Origin: CAMEON01 sp045531965
GTDB lineage: Bacteria; Bacillota; Clostridia; Oscillospirales; CAG-272
Assembly (NCBI GenBank): GCA_045531965.1
Contig: JAZSFA010000043.1
Span: forward strand, 1-64,000
Direction: 5' to 3'
Length of the DNA stretch: 64,000 nt
Made by a program: the position numbers and the translations under genes. Shown here one piece after another: positions 61,454-64,000 of the stretch (position 1 is the stretch's first letter; every line of letters begins with the position of its first letter). A model generated the notes under the pieces. That model ran no database searches. It was not told the DNA's origin and was given only the letters and a program-made list of their open reading frames with translations.

Positions 61454-63151
61454 ATGGACAAGCAAAGCGCCGACCGAATCCTGACCGAATATCTCCAAAA
61501 GATCTATGGCTTTGCCCTGTCCAAGACGGGGGATTCCTACGAGGCCGAGGAGCTGGCCTCGGATATCACCTATGAGGTCTATCTGTCCTTGCTCCGCGAC
61601 GGAGAGATCTACAACATCAATGCCTACATCTGGCGCATTTCCTCCTACGTTTTCGCCCGCTGGGTAGAGAAGAAACAGCGGGAACGGGAGCGCGGCGGGG
61701 TGTCGGTGGACGAGGTGATGGAGCAAACCGCCAAAACGGGGGCGAGGATGCCCACCGCGCTGATCGACACCGAGGATGCCGAGCGGGCAGAGCGCGCCGC
61801 CCACGAGGACAGCCTGGGGCGTCTGCGACGGGAGATCGCCTATCTGGGTGAGACCCAAAGAAGGATCGTGGTCGCCCACTACTACGGCGGGCAGTCGGTC
61901 AAAGAGATCGCCGAGGGCATGGGCATTCCCGTGGGGACGGTGAAATGGCATCTGTATGATGCGAGAAAAACCATCAAGGAGGGTATGAATATGGAAAGAA
62001 ATAAAGGCTCACTGGGAGTCAATCCCATTCGTTTTTGCAGTATGGGGCACAATGGCAGACCCGGCACCACGGGGGACACGGCAAGCCATCTGAACACGGT
62101 ACTGGCGCAGAATATTGCCTACGCCGCCTATCTCTCCCCCAAGACTGAGGCGGAGATTGCCGAAGAGCTGGGGATCACCCCCGTTTTCATCGCGGACATC
62201 GTGGCGGATTTGGAAGAATACGGCTTCATGTCCCGCGTGGAGGGAGGTAAGCTCCGCACAGATATCGTCATCAGCCGCTCCACCAAGGAGGTGGACGAGG
62301 CGATCCACGCCTTGAAGACCGAGGCCGCGGACAGGCTCTGCAAGCGTTTCATGTCCGCGTGGCTGAAGAATATAGACGGGTACTATGAGCAGAACAAGGA
62401 TTCCATCTATGTCCCCGACGGCGACTTGAACCTCTGGCGGTGGAGTGCCTTCATGTGGGGACGGCAGGATTTTCCTGCTATGGATACACAGATTGATCCT
62501 GGCATCCTGAACCGCTACTCCATCCAACGCCCCGACGGCGGATGCTACATAGCCTACGCCGACGTGGACGATGATTACACCGTAGACTACGACGGCACCT
62601 ACCTGTGGGCCTGCGGACATATGACCCGACGGTCCGAGCGATACGAGGGCTTAGCATCCGTGCAGCTGAATACCGCCTATGACACCCGCCCCAACGGTTG
62701 GGAGGATAATCTGTACACCGACTACGACATTCTGTACGAGTTCATCACGGGACAGCTTCCCGAAACCCAGCCGAATCTCGTGAGCTACCAGCGTCTCTTC
62801 ACCCGTGGGCTGGTGGTGCGACGTGAGGACGGCATTTCAGTTAACGTCCCCGTGGTGGGGAGCGATCTTCCTGCTTTTGATCTGTTCGAAGGGATCGACA
62901 TGAAGGAGGTGTTCGCCATTTACACGGATTGCTCCGCAAAGATCGCCGATCTGCAAGAACCCCTGTACCCCCCTCATATGCGGGCGTATAACCGAGCGAG
63001 ACTGCTGGCCTACGGCACGAATCTCGACATGTACATCTATCGCTGGATGCTGGATAACGGCATCCTCGCCCTCCCCGAGGATGACCGCCGTGGCGGCATC
63101 ATGACCATCGTTTTTGCAGATCAGCTTCCTTGCAAAGTAAGCGGAAAATGA
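61454..63151 (+). CDS. ECF-type sigma factor with large C-terminal extension
   Basis: 565 residues. Residues 1-175 are a sigma-70 region 2/region 4 pair ('QKIYGFALSKTGDSYEAEEL', 'NINAYIWRISSYVFARW', 'ETQRRIVVAHYYGGQSVKEI', 'GIPVGTVKWHLYDARKTI'). About 390 residues follow: a winged-helix-like segment ('LSPKTEAEIAEELGITPVFI', 'ADLEEYGFMSRVEGGKLRTD') near 220-275, then a domain not known to me with many Trp and Tyr. No membrane helix and no anti-sigma gene next to it. The extension may sense the signal itself. RBS GAAAGGAG. Confidence 0.85.
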   Translation: MDKQSADRILTEYLQKIYGFALSKTGDSYEAEELASDITYEVYLSLLRDGEIYNINAYIWRISSYVFARWVEKKQRERERGGVSVDEVMEQTAKTGARMPTALIDTEDAERAERAAHEDSLGRLRREIAYLGETQRRIVVAHYYGGQSVKEIAEGMGIPVGTVKWHLYDARKTIKEGMNMERNKGSLGVNPIRFCSMGHNGRPGTTGDTASHLNTVLAQNIAYAAYLSPKTEAEIAEELGITPVFIADIVADLEEYGFMSRVEGGKLRTDIVISRSTKEVDEAIHALKTEAADRLCKRFMSAWLKNIDGYYEQNKDSIYVPDGDLNLWRWSAFMWGRQDFPAMDTQIDPGILNRYSIQRPDGGCYIAYADVDDDYTVDYDGTYLWACGHMTRRSERYEGLASVQLNTAYDTRPNGWEDNLYTDYDILYEFITGQLPETQPNLVSYQRLFTRGLVVRREDGISVNVPVVGSDLPAFDLFEGIDMKEVFAIYTDCSAKIADLQEPLYPPHMRAYNRARLLAYGTNLDMYIYRWMLDNGILALPEDDRRGGIMTIVFADQLPCKVSGK

Positions 63152-63159
63152 ATTCTATA

Positions 63160-63196
63160 GTGATCCCCCGAAGGGTTTTCGCCTTTCGGGGGATCA
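63160..63196 (+). terminator. rho-independent hairpin after the sigma gene
   Basis: TGATCCCCCGAA ... TTTCGGGGGATCA, strong stem; T tract weak. Confidence 0.75.
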
Positions 63197-63230
63197 TTGA
63201 TATATTTGGGCATACCCGTTTATCTCTGCG

Positions 63231-63263
63231 CAAAAAAACAGGGAGCCTTTGTGGACTCCCTGT
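63231..63263 (-). terminator. terminator of the Cys-repeat surface protein
   Basis: On the minus strand ACAGGGAG/CTCCCTGT stem followed by TTTTTTT. Confidence 0.82.
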
Positions 63264-63277
63264 GATGAAACGTTGGA

Positions 63278-64000
63278 TCAATCTTCTTTTTTCTTGAGAC
63301 AGATAAAGCCTGTCATCACGGCAATCAAAGCTACTGCAGACAAACCGAAGGTGCTGCTGCATCCCTCCGAAGCCGCGGTGGTCTCGCTCTCCTTTTCGGT
63401 CACAGGCTCGGTGGGGACAGTAGAGACGACCTCACCGGCTACGTCGGCACCGCAGTTGTCGCACTTGAAGTCACCGTCATTGTTGACGTGCTCACCGATC
63501 TCATGGGTCTCGCCGCAGATATTACAATCAGGGTCGCATTCGTAGTCATACACGTGACCATCGGTGGTTCTTGCCTCGCCGCAACGGTTGCAATCCGTAT
63601 CGCAAGCGTGATCATAAGCGTGCTTGTGGGTAACGGTTAACTCGCTGACAGTCAGAACGTTGATCAGCTTATCCTCAGCGTCAGCTACCGCAAAGTGCAG
63701 GGAAATAGTCTTGCCCTCGTAGGCAGAGAGATCAGCGGCAATCTGATCGAAACGGGCGTTTGCGTCAGACAGCGTTTCAAGACCTGTGAGCGCCTTGGCT
63801 GCGGCTGTGATCTCCTCGGTGGCGGCGGCGGTGGTACCGCTGACGCAGGTATACCAGCTATAACCGTCAATCGACCAATAATAGCTCTTTTGACCGTTCT
63901 GAGTCTGCACCCATCCTGAAATGCTTAACAGATAATTGTCGTCGGTGGTCAAGGTCTTGCCGTCAACCGTGACAGCCTTGTAGCTCTCAGCGGTGAGATT
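63278..64000 (-). CDS. surface protein with Cys-rich repeats and C-terminal membrane anchor (partial)
   Basis: Only the last 240 residues are in the window; the gene continues beyond 64000. It contains FIVAR-like helical sequence ('TAAAKALTGLETLSDANARF'), then three Cys-rich units of similar layout ('HACDTDCNRCGEARTTDGHV', 'YECDPDCNICGETHEIGEHV', 'FKCDNCGAD') and a final membrane helix 'GLSAVALIAVMTGFICLKKK' followed by ED. Such DxxCxxCGxxR/H units are common on large secreted proteins of gut Clostridia and probably bind metal. Anchored to the membrane by its end, facing out. Confidence 0.8.
   Translation of the reverse strand, partial: NLTAESYKAVTVDGKTLTTDDNYLLSISGWVQTQNGQKSYYWSIDGYSWYTCVSGTTAAATEEITAAAKALTGLETLSDANARFDQIAADLSAYEGKTISLHFAVADAEDKLINVLTVSELTVTHKHAYDHACDTDCNRCGEARTTDGHVYDYECDPDCNICGETHEIGEHVNNDGDFKCDNCGADVAGEVVSTVPTEPVTEKESETTAASEGCSSTFGLSAVALIAVMTGFICLKKKED

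Overview
The window reads as chromosomal DNA of a Gram-positive, low-to-mid GC anaerobe of the Bacillota, class Clostridia, most likely a gut commensal. This rests on AGGAGG-type ribosome binding sites, SigA-type promoters with TATAAT boxes, many lipoproteins with Gram-positive style signal peptides, clostridial gene families (NfnAB, AsnA, FakAB, PlsY, radical SAM proteins with two-CysX3CysX2Cys style sites) and mucin or peptidoglycan amino-sugar functions (GH84 hexosaminidase, MurQ). No rRNA, CRISPR array or intact prophage is seen. The only tRNA is tRNA-Pro(GGG).

Layout. 0-2.7 kb: end of an ABC exporter, a membrane-anchored hydrolase, a NifX-like protein with a His/Cys tail and a small alarmone synthetase. 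2.7-7.9 kb: a two-component system followed by FakB, FakA and PlsY, which together turn exogenous fatty acid into acyl-phosphate and then lysophosphatidate; the two transcription units share a 34-bp upstream motif. 7.9-14.1 kb: a decayed TipAS fragment, a radical SAM protein, a ferredoxin-type aldo-keto reductase, a hairpin-rich gap, and an AraC regulator divergent from a sugar isomerase/oxidoreductase pair. 14.1-15.6 kb: remnants of an integrative element. 15.8-28.8 kb: two tandem copies of an ECF sigma / membrane anti-sigma-like / two-lipoprotein module, the second ending in an ABC-2 type exporter. 28.8-30.3 kb: remnant of an HUH-Rep element with large hairpins next to tRNA-Pro.

30.4-43.2 kb is mostly housekeeping: sugar transferase, AsnA, a serpin lipoprotein, TcdA, a NUDIX hydrolase, MurQ, a second two-component system, NfnAB, and an AT-rich radical SAM gene. 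43.2-54.2 kb: GH84 lipoprotein with a GNAT acetyltransferase, TruB and an amidohydrolase, a PT-repeat lipoprotein, MazF, a HAD phosphatase and an SGNH hydrolase; two inverted copies of a dispersed repeat lie in this stretch. 54.3-64 kb: type II pantothenate kinase, a four-gene FtsX-type ABC operon with His- and Cys-rich parts that suggest a metal link, AlaS, an ECF-like sigma factor with a 390-residue C-terminal extension, and the end of a Cys-repeat surface protein.

The best candidate for an undescribed system is the duplicated sigma/anti-sigma/lipoprotein/ABC locus at 15.6-28.8 kb. Its two copies share an upstream block with fixed internal spacing, a conserved extracellular motif in both anti-sigma-like proteins and a conserved three-cysteine motif in all four lipoproteins. 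Further candidates are the 34-bp motif linking the two-component system to the Fak operon, the FtsX operon, and the sigma factor fusion. All similarity statements come from reading the sequence; no database search was run.
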